This document shows, piece by piece, positions 29,197 to 40,750 of a stretch of DNA of 64,000 nt (the stretch's first letter is position 1; every line of letters starts with the position of its first letter). Below the pieces are notes generated by a model. It saw nothing but the letters and a program-made list of their open reading frames with translations. It searched no databases and was not told the DNA's origin. Source of the DNA: Sugiyamaella lignohabitans (lineage: Eukaryota; Ascomycota; Dipodascomycetes; Dipodascales; Trichomonascaceae). Both the position numbers and the translations under genes were made by a program. The DNA is taken from the NCBI RefSeq assembly GCF_001640025.1, contig NC_031672.1, forward strand, positions 5,146,001-5,210,000. Direction: 5' to 3'.

Positions 29197-30432
29197 CTAA
29201 AGAAATCTCTTGAAGTGGTGGTCTTCCAACCAGCCGACTTTTTCAAATGCAGAGAAGAGTCTGGATGCCTTGTTGACATCGATGCGACACGCCTTTTGAG
29301 AGTCAGTTCTGCGGAACGGCAGTCCTTGTCGCATGCGGTGAACTTTCTCAGCAAAAAGACGCTTCTTCGAGTCGAGGTACAAGTCTCCTGGTAGTCGCAA
29401 GACAGATGCAAGGTGAACCTCGGCAGGGTGCAATAAGTGTACATTGGGATCGTCTGACAGATCCATGGGGGCGCCTTTCCACTCGGCACGCAAAGACTTG
29501 CCAGGAGGTAATGTATCAGGAGAAGGTGAGTAGTCTGTAATTTGAGACAATGACAGATCATGGACTCGAGATGGAGTTGAAGATCGGCTCGATGATGGTG
29601 CTCTGCTCACTGGTCTTCTTGGAGTTGGTGCAGGAAGAGGTGTTGAAACTCCACTATCGCTATAATCAGAGTACGACACCTTAGGAACAGCAGTGCTTGA
29701 ATTGTTGCCAGCAGCACGCATAGAGCTTCGAGTAACCATACTAGAAGCATCGCTGTCAGAACTGTAGTCGTTTCTACGACGAGCACTTGAAGCACGCGAT
29801 CGGTTGGCTCTGGAACTACTACCAGCAGAACTTCTCAATAAAAGAGCACTAGGCAGATTAATAGGCTCAACAGAAACATAATTGGACCAAGTAGGACCAT
29901 TAACTGGATACAGATCCAAGTAAGCACGCTCTCTCCTGAAGTATCCTACAGGATCATTTTGAAACGATGACCATGCACTGCTGATCAGGGGGTTCTTAGG
30001 ATCATGCTTAGCAACCTTGTATGGGTTGTGAGAACTTCTAGGAATAGCAGAAGAGCTCTTCTTAAGAGATGATCTCTTAGACTTGAAGCCAGATCTGACA
30101 ACAGGAGCAGCATCAAACACTGAAGGAATAGAGCTTGATGAAGGCTTGATCAGTTCAGAGCGAGATAATGGTCTAGCAATTGAACCTTCTTTCTCGCTCA
30201 CCTGGAATACAGGGGCAATATATGCCTTCGTAGGATATGGAGACAATGGAGGGGACAACATAGCAATAGAACTGTCTTCGTCGTTCTGAGAGTCTGAGGA
30301 GGCAGAATGACGTTTGGAATTGGAATTTTGATCCATTATAAAAATCTCTGGTTCTGAAATAGCTGGCGACGAAACTTGGTCTTGCTTCATATACAGCAAC
30401 GCGTCAATTTGAGCGGGAGACAATGAGTTCAT
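29197..30432 (-). CDS. FUN19: SWIRM-domain protein of the Fun19 / Laf type
   Basis: Single exon, 411 residues. The first 320 residues are Ser-rich and mostly disordered, with a conserved-looking patch around 150-180 (HNPYKVAKHDPKNPLISSAW). The C-terminal 90 residues form a SWIRM domain (EVHLASVLRLPGDLYLDSKK, then INVNKASRLFSAFEKVGWL-like text). This architecture matches S. cerevisiae Fun19/YOR338W and S. pombe Laf1/Laf2, which associate with Clr6-type histone deacetylase. A DNA/nucleosome-binding role in repression is inferred from the family. Confidence 0.82.
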   Translation of the reverse strand: MNSLSPAQIDALLYMKQDQVSSPAISEPEIFIMDQNSNSKRHSASSDSQNDEDSSIAMLSPPLSPYPTKAYIAPVFQVSEKEGSIARPLSRSELIKPSSSSIPSVFDAAPVVRSGFKSKRSSLKKSSSAIPRSSHNPYKVAKHDPKNPLISSAWSSFQNDPVGYFRRERAYLDLYPVNGPTWSNYVSVEPINLPSALLLRSSAGSSSRANRSRASSARRRNDYSSDSDASSMVTRSSMRAAGNNSSTAVPKVSYSDYSDSGVSTPLPAPTPRRPVSRAPSSSRSSTPSRVHDLSLSQITDYSPSPDTLPPGKSLRAEWKGAPMDLSDDPNVHLLHPAEVHLASVLRLPGDLYLDSKKRLFAEKVHRMRQGLPFRRTDSQKACRIDVNKASRLFSAFEKVGWLEDHHFKRFL

Positions 30433-33400
30433 GATTCAATCAAATGTTAACAGACCTAAAAATAAACCAAAACCACCAAACAAATAATTAAAAAAAAAGA
30501 ATAAAAATAAAAGGACAAAACCAACCAAAATAAAGCAAATCAAGCAAAAAAGAGCTATTAAATTAATGGACTTGTGAACAAATGTCTAAAAAACCCAATA
30601 AATTAAACAACTAAAACCCCTTTTTTTGGCGGTTGGGGATTTTTTTTGTTTTCTGATCTTTTGGTGTGATGAGATAATAATAAACCCCCTGCTTTTCCCT
30701 ACTGATAAGATAATACCGTGGGTTGGGGTGGCTGCCGCAGGGATACAGGCGCGCAAAGATAAACTAATCTGTTAGTCCACGCAATAACAGGCCCAAACAG
30801 GCAATTTGGCTGGTTACAAGTGCATATTTAGGAAGTCCTGGCAGCGATTGTGTAGGAAATGGAATGTATACTTATGGTTGGATGGGCGGGCTACAGGAGG
30901 AAAAATGAGAAATGGGTATGGTCTTTTGGGCATAATCTAGTAACTGGATTAGGTAAAATATCCTCTCCCAACACAAATTAAAAGTACTCATAATAACAAA
31001 AAAAAACCCCCCGAGGGTAATATTTAATAATTCCGAACAACCAAGTAAAGGAAAATGTCGAATAAATTTTGTAAACGCGATTAAAGTCGACAAACACTAT
31101 TCCGCAACGTTCCGCAAATTTCCGCTTTGGCATGAATAACAGTTGAACCAAAACTCGGCGATTTCTGTCTCAGTATTGTGATGGATATGTGTTGATGCGG
31201 AAGCCACGTGAACTAACCACATGGACAATAGTAGTAGTACAGAAAAAAAAATTTCTGATCAGCGGATGCATTTACTATGCAAGACGCAAAGCTGCCGCAA
31301 CTGGATAGCGGTAAGGGGAAAACCGGCTGTGCGTCAGAAATCTGATATTCATTATGATAATAAAAAAAAAAAAATTGTGATTTATGATCCGAGTCTCGAA
31401 ATCAGCCAAGTAAAAAAAAAAAATCCACCTCAAAATTCAACTCAGCCCGTATCAAAATTAACCAATTTGCGGGTATTAGATAGTTTTACCAGGTAATAAT
31501 TAAGCAACCCATTCTTTGACATGCCAATGCCATTGTACGCTTCCCAGTATACACTTCAACTGCTTACTCATATAACCACCCAACATTCAGACTTGCAATT
31601 CCAGTCGTCCGAAATCTTGTATACTTACAAATAAATAATTACCAAATGAAATGAATTGAAAAAGGACAGAAAAAATTGAGAAGAGATTGGTCTGGAGTCG
31701 ATATAAAATTCGGTCTCGTCAAACTATCAGTGTCTGGAGAAATCAAAAGAGAAATTAGAACAGAGCAAAATCACATGGCGAACTTATTTGATTTATATAC
31801 CCCTATATTATTTTATATGGGGGAACAGATATACCTAAAAAAATTTCCAATCCGAGAAAAAGCAATTCTAACCGATGAGCCATGCTAGATTAGTGTCACA
31901 ACCCTGACCTGTTGCCCCAAATCGTCAACCGCGGCTCACCAGAAGCCGGCGCTAGACTAAAATTAACTGTTCTACTACTGTCGGGAATTACAACTGGTGC
32001 CGGAGTGATATTAGGTGTGTCGTCAGATTCTGGTCATGTGCGAGCAACTTGAATCTTTTGCTTCAATTGTGAGAATTGCAAAGCAATTCCTTTATAGCGG
32101 TTCAATTGGTTTTCTCTATCTCTCCAATGTCTATGTAAGGGCAATTATAAAAACGAGGTTTGTGACCTGCGGGATGTAGGCAGGGGGTGCTGACCCAGTA
32201 GTATCTGACCCCTATTCATACTTATTCATACTTTTATCTCACATACCACTCTGTTCGCTATAACATACCGCCATAACTAAAAGTCCCAATAAGTCAAATT
32301 GATCTCACAATGGCCCTCTAAATTATATATCATTATCACCCCAATCAACCAGCTTTACTCCCAATCCTTCCATATTCATAAGCCACCCGCCTATAGAAGA
32401 CCATGTGACATAATCTCATTGCTTGCTTTTATTAATTGTTTCAATGCCCGATCCAAAATGTTCGGTGCAGCAGCACTTGCCCCAAACCATTTTCAGTCAC
32501 TACCCACACCACCGTAATTCCCAGCTTATCATGCCTTATAACGGAATACGAGGCGATCTCGGAAAAAAATTCCTTTCTGTTACTCCTATATCGAGACAAT
32601 CTTTAATTACAACTCTACCTAACTCTAGCATACTTGACAATTGTTTAAAATTCAAATAATAAACACCGCACCGACCACTCATTGCCAGTCTGTTTATCCG
32701 CATTGACTGGTTTTTATTCAATGTTTCCAGCTATTTTAGCTGTTTTTTTCCAATCCCATGGGTAAAAGACCCCGTTCCCCGAGCCCCGTTGCCAAACAAT
32801 TCCCGCTAAAATTTTTTTGGCTTCGTTTCTTTTCCTTGCATTTCTGCAATTAGCTTCATTCCCGTTTCAAATTTTTTTGCCTTGCCCTGGGTCATTAACC
32901 GCATATAGACACCCATGGAACATCCCATACCTCTTATCCGACATACTAATACAGACTAAGGCGGATACCCGTACCCAGATTAGAATCTGATGAGCAGTCT
33001 GCAGCGGAAGACATAATCTAATTTGGACTCATGCATGGAAACTACTCGCAATCAATTTTGATGCATATCAAATCAAACCAGAAACTCCACAATGTTCGAA
33101 CGACACCTTTGCTCTTTTGCTGTCCAAATTAACAAGTCAGCAAAACAAATCTCCTGGCCTTTCTTTTATTATTATATTCCATGTGTCTCTGCTCTTAAAA
33201 GCTCAATTATACCCTGTTCTAATTTGTTATTTCCAGCGCCGTGAAACTCACCCTTACCCGGATATTGGACTGGCTCACCTCACACGACAATGAGTTGGAG
33301 TCTGCATGGACGACAGGCAGCCCATCGCCTTGACCGTTGGCAGCTTGCATAACCGTTGACACTTGGCTGCAGTCAAGCCCACTCACAGATGACCAGCAGC

Positions 33401-34022
33401 TGTTTCCAGCCCGCTGGTTCTCCAGACCGGTTTCCTCGACTACCGTAAAAGCTCTACTGGCTCACAAACTAGGACTGGTGGGGCCAATGGCACGATTTGC
33501 GGGCGAGGGGGAGTTTGTCGGTCCCGTCTTTTGCCTCCGGCGGCTGGGGCTCCGCCCCAGACCCCGTGGCGACTCTCGCTACGCTCGAGTAGTGCGGGTG
33601 GTGACGACAGAGCGAGGATGGGTCTGGTGGATGTGTGATGTTTTGTACTGGACGGATGGTAATGGGTCTATCGAGGCGCGTTGAAAGGTACTTTTGACTC
33701 AGCAAATAAAAATTTTAATAATAACTTATATAAACAGGTGTGATTCGGACCAGAAATGAATAAAAATGTTTCCGGCCGGATCTTAAATTAATTAGACACA
33801 ATCGAAGATTGCGCTTGATAGATTCCATTGGCGCTTCACCAAGTAGATGCACATGCAAAATATTTTTCATGGTAGTAAAATGGTAGTGTGGTTGTTAGGT
33901 AGAACGATAAGCAATTTTAGTGTAGTTTTCTTTGGTGGCTGTATTCGGGGGAACCCAAGTATTCTTGTGGATTGCTTGCTCTTTTTATTTGAGACGTACC
34001 GTGGACAAGATATGAGCTGGAT
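30433..34022. other. Long intergenic region FUN19 / GIS2
   Basis: About 3.6 kb without a gene I can support. A 91-codon frame at 31221-31496 is Lys/Asn-rich with A-runs and matches no family. A palindromic half-element lies at 33532-33591. The rest is AT-rich with T- and A-tracts; part must be the FUN19 promoter and the GIS2 3' region. Confidence 0.45.
33532..33591. repeat. Half palindromic element, left B arm
   Basis: TGCCTCCGGCGGCTGGGGCTC through CTCTCGCTACGCTCGAG; the partner arm is absent. Confidence 0.87.
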
Positions 34023-35381
34023 TTAAGCAGACTCGGCCTTAACAATAGCTGGGCTGGATGAGATGATTGGAGCTGTCACTTCTTGATTGGCAAGTTGAGA
34101 AGCTTCAGAGTCGGCTCCGGAACCAACATCAGAAGAAGTGTTGTTGGATGTCGACTGGGGACACTGGCTAGCCACATGGCCTGGCAACTTGCAAACATAA
34201 CAAACCTTATCCTGATCAGCATGAGCACAGTCTTTGCTGACATGGCCCATCTCACCGCACTTGTAACACTTTTGGCCCTGCCTACAGTCCTTGCTTAAAT
34301 GACCGAAACCACCGCAAGAGTAGCATTGCTTACGGAACCCTCTGGAATTGCAGTTTCTTGCAATGTGTCCAGTTTTGCCGCATTTATAGCATTCAACAAG
34401 GCTGGAAGTAGCGGGTCCAGTAGGAACAGCGGTACCAGCAGAGCTGGCAGCAGCAGACTCTGAGTCCTCAAGCGAGCTAGCAGCAGCATCGGGATTTTCA
34501 TTGGAACTACTAGTACCAGGAAGCGAAACAGAAACGGCACCGGATCCAGATGTAGTCGATGCAGAGCCAGAAACCGAAGCTTCAGTCTCTGTAGAACTGG
34601 CGCCGGGAACAATAACGACTGCCTTACGAGGTTCTTCTTTGCACTCTCTCAACAAATGGCCGGCTTTGCCGCAGTTGTAGCAAGATTTTTCTTTCTCAGG
34701 CTCCTGACAGTCTTTCGACAGATGTCCATCATCTGATCATAGTTAGTTAAGAGCTCGCGAAGCGAGCACAACAGGGTCTGAGGCAAGCGCCCCAGCCGCC
34801 GGAGCCACAGCCCGTCCGCAAAATCTCACTTACGTCCGCAGTTGTAGCACACAGGGTTTCCAGATTTGGGACAGTCCTTCGCCTGGAACTTGTTAGTATG
34901 TTGGTCAGGTGCAGAGGAGAATAGTGGTGGGTATGGCGGTTGACCGGATCCACAGCTAAGAAAGGCCGTCAATTGACATGTCGGATGTATGGAACCCACA
35001 ATGACCAATAAATAGATAATATGATCTGTAGCCATATGACACTGTCAAACGACAAATGGCCAGCAAGGTCTTATTCCCTGAAATTTGATGTTCTCAAGCT
35101 CATGTGTCCAGCGTTGTGTCGAAAGTGGTGATGCGAGATGATCCATGATCATGCCATGCCAGGTCATCCATGCGACACTATCACTAAGTTGAAAACCGGG
35201 CAATAATTAGCCACTAACTGCTTACCTGATGTCCAAAATGACCACCTTTAAACTGTGTTAGTATAGATTCAAGATTCGAAAATGTGTCAACAGGCGTCAG
35301 GCGGATATCAGATCACCAGCTGCCCTACTCACAATTATAACATGTTCTCTTCAAGCTTGGCAAGTAAGCGGTGTTTCTCAT
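34023..35381 (-). CDS. GIS2: CCHC zinc-knuckle protein Gis2/CNBP type, four exons with a 20-nt exon
   Basis: Minus-strand exons 35333-35381, 35226-35245 (20 nt), 34834-34882 and 34023-34732 give 275 residues. Seven CCHC knuckles (C-x2-C-x4-H-x4-C) appear, as in Gis2 and human CNBP: the first is CYNCGHFGHQAKDC, assembled from three exons, and the second (CYNCGHDGHLSKDC) spans exons 3 and 4. A Ser/Ala/Thr-rich linker of about 80 residues separates knuckles 3 and 4, which makes it longer than yeast Gis2. The family binds single-stranded nucleic acid and mRNA and affects translation and stress granules. All three introns have GTAAG/GTGAGT donors and TACTAAC or CTAAC branch motifs. A gene model starting only in exon 4 would lose three knuckles. 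Confidence 0.9.
34751..34806. repeat. Half palindromic element inside GIS2 intron 3 (C arm)
   Basis: In the gene's sense strand: CTCCGGCGGCTGGGGCGC, CAGACCCTGTTGTGC and a GCTCGCTTCGCGAGC hairpin. It makes up over half of the 101-nt intron; without it about 45 nt would remain. Confidence 0.85.
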
Positions 35382-37857
35382 TGTTCAATATCCCAGCGAA
35401 AAAATAAATATGACCAAAAATAAAACAAATATCTTGGATAAGAGCGGCCCTTGCAATTGGTTTGGAATGAAGAAATCAAACGTTAATGATTGTTTAGTCG
35501 TTGCCGAAAATTTTTAGTATATTGGTGAAAACTGTATTTTTTTTTTTTTTGAACACTTATATTTTTTTATTTTTCTGTATGAAATTTGATGTATATTATT
35601 TTTTTTATTGTTCTATAATGGATGTGCGCGGTTAGGGACGTAAAAATGCACATGCAAGCTAAATCTGCATCCCATGGGCAGATCAGATAAACTCCCAAGA
35701 GGCGTTTGGACTCGACTGTTTCACCTGTTAAACGTGGATAGAAGCCCTCTATAGCCAATGAACACGTCTCTGGGTCCTGTCAATCATTTCTGAAGCGAAG
35801 TAGCAAAATGAGATGCCATTTTGTAATTCAGAAAGTGCGTTTGCTTTCTGGCATCTGCTATTAATAAATTATTCTGTAGATGCAGTCACCAGCGCCGTCC
35901 GGCACCCGCCGTTGGAATGCGATGCCTGGCCCGTTGCCATTGTGTGTGACGATTACTGCTTCTCGGGATGATGTAACGGTAACCCGAGGAACTGACAAAA
36001 AAATCCCTCTTTTCTTTAACTGGTACCCGCAATAAAGCAAAATGTGTGATTTCATTGTTAGAATAAATGCTTGCAATGGACTGTCCATTTTAACTCAACT
36101 ATTAGCAATTGAATTTTCTTTCATTAATCAAATGATGCCGAACTAGTATTATGTAATTGTCAGCTGCCACTGCTGATTTGGGCCGTGTGTCCATGCGACT
36201 CTGGAGGCTTGCTCGCGAACCTGTGTGCCTGTCATCTGTCGGAATGGGAGGCGTCGCTCCGCAATGGCTGGCTGCAATCGCTACAAAGAGTGAGTCGTCC
36301 CTGCCGTATCCACGAAGAAGAAAGGTAATTGATCTCTCGATGGACATGAACATTTTTGATGTGCCCTAGCGATCCAACCCAGAAGAGACTCGGCTAACAT
36401 TGGTCTGCAGCGGAGATCTTGCTCTGTCGCCGGAAAACAAAAAAAAATATTATCTTTCTCGCCATTGGTCAAATAAGTATCAATCTGGGCCTGTCCTGGT
36501 TCTGATCTTGTTTGTTTGGCAAATACCTCCGGCGATTGGGACGTCGTCTCGCTGCGCTCGAGTTGGTGCAGAGACCCTCCCTACTGCTCTTAGTAATTGT
36601 GAAATGCCGAGTGTCAATTGGCTGGTCCTTGTTCATGTACCGGTTAGCAGCCATAATTGCTAACGGCAAATCATGAGGGAATCTGTGTCCATCTCTGTTG
36701 TTTCCCTTTTTTTTAAATTTTTTATTTCTACTCAGAGTCCAAAATTACAACAGAGTGTTCATGAATTGCTGTAGGATAAACGAAGCTGACGAGAACAGTA
36801 TTCGCATCTTTCGGTAGTGTTCGGACTCCCGGAAAAATATTCGGCATGACGGGTGGTCAAAACCCACCATGATCAAAATTACATGGCATTTCTGTTCAAA
36901 CGATATTTCCTCACAATAGGAGTTCATTTTCTTTCGAGAAGCCTTCGCAATTCCTTGATAATAACTATCTGTTTTCGTCATCTGATTTCTATTCAGATTG
37001 GCCTTCACAAAGGCAGTGGTAAATGGCATATGGCTTCCAAAGGCATATGGCTTCCAAAGCAAACTGATTAAACTAATGATATAGATACCAAGACTTTGAT
37101 TGATACCTGCTAGAAAACTCACAAAAGTTGCAACGGGAGAAATGAAGACGAAACCAGAGATGTCAAGCAGTTATATTCATTAGAAAGAAGTGGTCTGCTC
37201 TAGAGTTAGCCCAGATTGTTAAATTCTAATTCTCATGTTCCTTGTGTGGATTCTTCTAACTTTGCATCAACAAATACGCTAGTCGTTGCCTTTGCACTAA
37301 ATCCAAGAATAAAAGGTATCTAGGAATTTGTTGTTCTTAAGGTGACGCTGACAGTGCGTGTAATTTCAAGGGCCTAATGAATTTCAACGAGCTTATTTCA
37401 ACTGTGAGAGCACATTATTATGCTCAACAAAGCCCAAAGCTGAAGATAAACGAGAGTATAGAGTCGCAGATGTACACAAAATTAAAAGGTGTATTTCGAG
37501 AAGAAGAAAGTACCGTTCCAAAACATGGATTCTACTGTTCACACCTTCTATAATAAGGCTCACTACTTGGTATAGAATCAGTTATCAAATCTGTTTATGA
37601 AAGGGAGTAGTTTTTTATATTGGTCATTATGGAAGGTTGTTACCTTAGTGGTTAACAATTTTTTAGACATGGGTGTAGCGAGCTCTACGCCCTTTCCAAA
37701 ATGGGTGATAGTACAGAATGCTCTGAAGATGGATTCCGGTCTCAGAGGGAGTACTCCACGCCTAATTTGTGATAAATAGAGCAGTATAATTGGTTTTCTT
37801 TGGGTATTTCAATAACTTCAGTTGCTATTCAGATAGAGGGCCGCTATCTAGTTTTCA
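35382..37857. other. Intergenic region upstream of GIS2 to the 5S gene
   Basis: About 2.5 kb. A 125-codon minus-strand frame (36745-37122) and shorter frames match no family. A strongly decayed piece of the palindromic element lies at 36534-36564, and a T13-type tract near 35540. Otherwise nothing is recognised. Confidence 0.45.
36534..36564. repeat. Decayed fragment of palindromic element
   Basis: TACCTCCGGCGATTGGGACG followed by TCTCGCTGCGCTCGAGT: both end and hairpin of a B arm remain but the part between is deleted. Confidence 0.65.
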
Positions 37858-37975
37858 GCTACGGCCATATCCAGAGTAAAATAAGATTTCCCGTCCGATC
37901 AATCATATTCAAGCCTCTGAGAGCCTTGATCAGTAATGCCGTGGGAGACCAGGCGTGAACAGAAGGTGCTGTAGT
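37858..37975 (+). rRNA. 5S ribosomal RNA (single dispersed gene)
   Basis: About 118 nt with the universal landmarks GGCCATAT, TTTCCCGTCCGATCAA, GAGAGCC, GTGGGAGACC and GGTGCTGTAG. The termini pair (CTACGG with CTGTAG, with a G.U). Helix II pairs CAGAG (37872-37876) with CTCTG (37915-37919); these bases differ from the S. cerevisiae sequence on both sides but still pair. A T6 run right behind the gene (from 37975) serves as polymerase III terminator. It is alone, not in an rDNA unit, as in Yarrowia and other yeasts with dispersed 5S genes. The sequence is more diverged than usual, so a slightly decayed copy is possible. Confidence 0.85.
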
Positions 37976-38127
37976 TTTTTGCATCCTATACTTTTTCTCT
38001 ACTGATAATTCTTCGAAACAAAAACGTTTTATCGTAAATTTGCTTAAATATTGGCCGGTAAAGTTTATAGTATATGAGACACCTGGCTAGTTATGAGAGA
38101 TACCCCTAGCCTTTTTGGCATTAGTCT

Positions 38128-38224
38128 GTCAAAGTGGCCGAGTGGTTTTAAGGCGTTGCCCTGCTATATTTAAATAGTTAGGCATTGGGCTCTGCCCGCG
38201 CAGGTTCGAGTCCTGTCTTTGACG
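38128..38224 (+). tRNA. tRNA-Ser(GCT anticodon) with a 13-nt intron
   Basis: Acceptor GTCAAAG pairs with CTTTGAC; the D-arm TGGCCGAGTGG, the long variable arm TTGGGCTCTGCCCGC and the T-arm CAGGTTCGAGTCCTG are those of fungal serine tRNAs. The anticodon loop CT-GCT-A is followed by the intron TATTTAAATAGTT (38167-38179) after position 37, as in S. cerevisiae tS(GCU). Position 27/43 is a T-T mismatch. TTTTT at 38230 is the terminator. It lies about 150 bases behind the 5S gene on the same strand. Confidence 0.93.
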
Positions 38225-40750
38225 TTATCTTTTTGTCGATTCTCATCTTAATAAGGTTTTCGCTTTTTCTGGTTCATAATATTCATAATAATCTTCACAG
38301 GGCTTGCTTGCTGCAGCGTACGGTTGGTTTCTGATGTCACTCAGAAATATCGGCCCTGTTGAGGTTGATTTTATATTAAGATGAGTTATTTGTGTGAACT
38401 GATGTCTACTAGAGAAAGCAGGATTAAAAGAATCCCTGCTGGAGAAGATAATCTGAACTTCAAGACTCCAACGCGTATCTTGTTATTTCGCGGGGTATGC
38501 GAGATTGACAGCCCTAACAAGTTCAGGCCTAACTGTCTAGGGTATCTGTTATCTCCGGTCAATTTCTTTGAAAGGCTGGAATTAACCCGTTTGCCTATTT
38601 AACCGGGACCAGCGGCCCTTATTGCTAGATTGGGAACTATAGCCGTACTATGTAACAGGATATGCGGAGATATTGTTTGGCCAAGTCCAAGCGACGACGG
38701 CCATGGTCATCCGATTATAACTGAGACAGATCATTGAAACATGCTTTGCTTACCGGAAGAAATGGCATCGCATTGATCAGACAATCAGGTACTCAACGGA
38801 TCTTCTAGTTCAAGCACAAGGTCAACAAACAAAGCTTAACTCTAATTCGAAAGTTTAATCTTTTTACCGTCAGGTACGCTCCTGCATATTCTCTGGATGT
38901 GGGATTGTGCGGGAAAGTACGGGAATCAAAGAGTCAGAGCAGACAGAATACGAAGAAATGTGAGTGAACGCGAGATTATTAACAAACGGTTTCTCAAAGG
39001 GAGTTCTCGTCGACATCCATATCAAAGAAGCAAGAAACTTTGCTAATTACACATTTATGCCAAGGAGCCTTTGTCATTACTAGAAATTTTATCTCTGCTC
39101 TGCCATCGGAGAACCATATCCGGTGAAAGATTGCGCTTAGGAGCCAAGGGTTCGGACACCGGCATGTCTCACCTGAATTGAAATTATCCGATAAAATAAT
39201 TGCTAGAGCAATCTCGAAAGCACTAACCGAAGATCCTCCAATAACCCCCTCCACTGTGATGTAAAATTGTATGTAATTTAAGCCAATTATGGCCAGATAT
39301 TTATCTGTCAAGAAGCTATTCCTCGAATCATTCAATTAATTTGTCCGTCTCATTAGTCACTCGCACACGTGATTTTTGCGGGGCTCCAACTGTACAGGCA
39401 GAGGCAGGTATGACCCCGCTCTCTGCAGTTGATTTCAAAACTACATTGCATTAGCACCTAAATCTGCATATAAGATCTTCATATGCATAACCAAGCTGGC
39501 CAGTTCAACAGATTCTTCCTGCAGCTAACTGACAAAAAAAAGATCACGAGGTTTAGTAGCTGCAAAACATATACCCTACCAGAACAGGTAGAAAGGGGGC
39601 ATTTTTTCCCTGTTGCTCTTGGTACTGCTTTTGCCGCCTTAACAGTATGAATATGATACTGCCAGCTCATTAGCTCGTTCTGGTCACTGGTCATAGTCGA
39701 CCACGTTATATCTCTATCTAGAATTTCCGTTCGTTAAATGGTCCTTGCAGTCATCAGCCAGCTCGAATATATTTCGGAGTTGAAATTTGTGAGAAAAAAC
39801 CCCACCTCAGTAAGAATAGATATCACCTTGACAAGCAGGCAGTAGTGGGGTAGGTGTGATTGGCGGGGCAGCGATAACGATTGTTAGATTAAGTTGATTA
39901 ACGACGTAGACTGAGGGGTGATGACCGCTGATGGCCACCATGTGAGCAGTCAACGGAACCAACAGCACCAGCGGCATCTTCTGTAACACCAGCTGGCCAA
40001 TGAATTTTCTTTAACGAACAAACTCTAAATAAATCAACAGCTACCATCTTAAACTTGTCTATAATTTTAGTCATACTCATATTCTTTCATATTTATATTG
40101 ATATTTTATTCTTTCATTTAATTCAGACACCAGTCAAACACCGCTTTTAGTACTTGTATATCGATTAGTTAACCTCCCTGCAATCCCCGCATTACCCCGC
40201 CAGCCCTAGCCCGGACCCTTGCCTTAGCCGGGCAATTCTACCTGTAGCCGGAGCAGATGTCTCCAGCTTTTTCAGTCATTCCCAACCCACGAATGTCGCC
40301 GATAGCCTGTATAACCAAGTCTGGTCAGTCAGCGAACCCGGAGTAGTGTAGCTTGGGAAAGATCTACACCTCACAGCCGCCAGTTTATGTCCGTAAGACT
40401 TTTGATTCTTTTTTTTTCTACTTTTGTTGAATGACTGGACCCAAGCAAACATAAGCAGACCTATTATAACATTATCAGAGCTTTTACATTTGATACGAAC
40501 GGGTCTGATATTACAATAATACTTCGACATTAACCGCCCATCATTAACCAGTTGAATTATCGTACTCCGTCCTACTTCAACAAAACAACTGGTGGAGGAT
40601 TACATAGTCTCTTTCTGGACTGACACTGTCTGGCAAGTGGTCAAAAGTCTGTCACAAAAAGAAGATCTTTAGCAATTAGCCCCTGGCTATTGATAGAATA
40701 CCCGCGACATTATATTTGTTGACCAACCAGTTGGCCATTGCTATTTCAAG
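38225..40750. other. Intergenic region tRNA-Ser / C2H2 factor
   Basis: About 2.5 kb with no supported gene. Open frames of 60-113 codons (for example 38994-39335 minus, 39898-40080 minus) show no family motif and no splice continuation. No repeat element copy is present here. Confidence 0.45.

Noticed and set aside
31221..31496. 91-codon plus-strand frame
   Set aside because: Contains several long A-runs, no recognisable motif; kept only as a note in the intergenic entry.
36745..37122. 125-codon minus-strand frame
   Set aside because: No motif, no splice continuation, lies in a region of otherwise decayed sequence.
38994..39335. 113-codon minus-strand frame
   Set aside because: No recognisable family and no supporting context.
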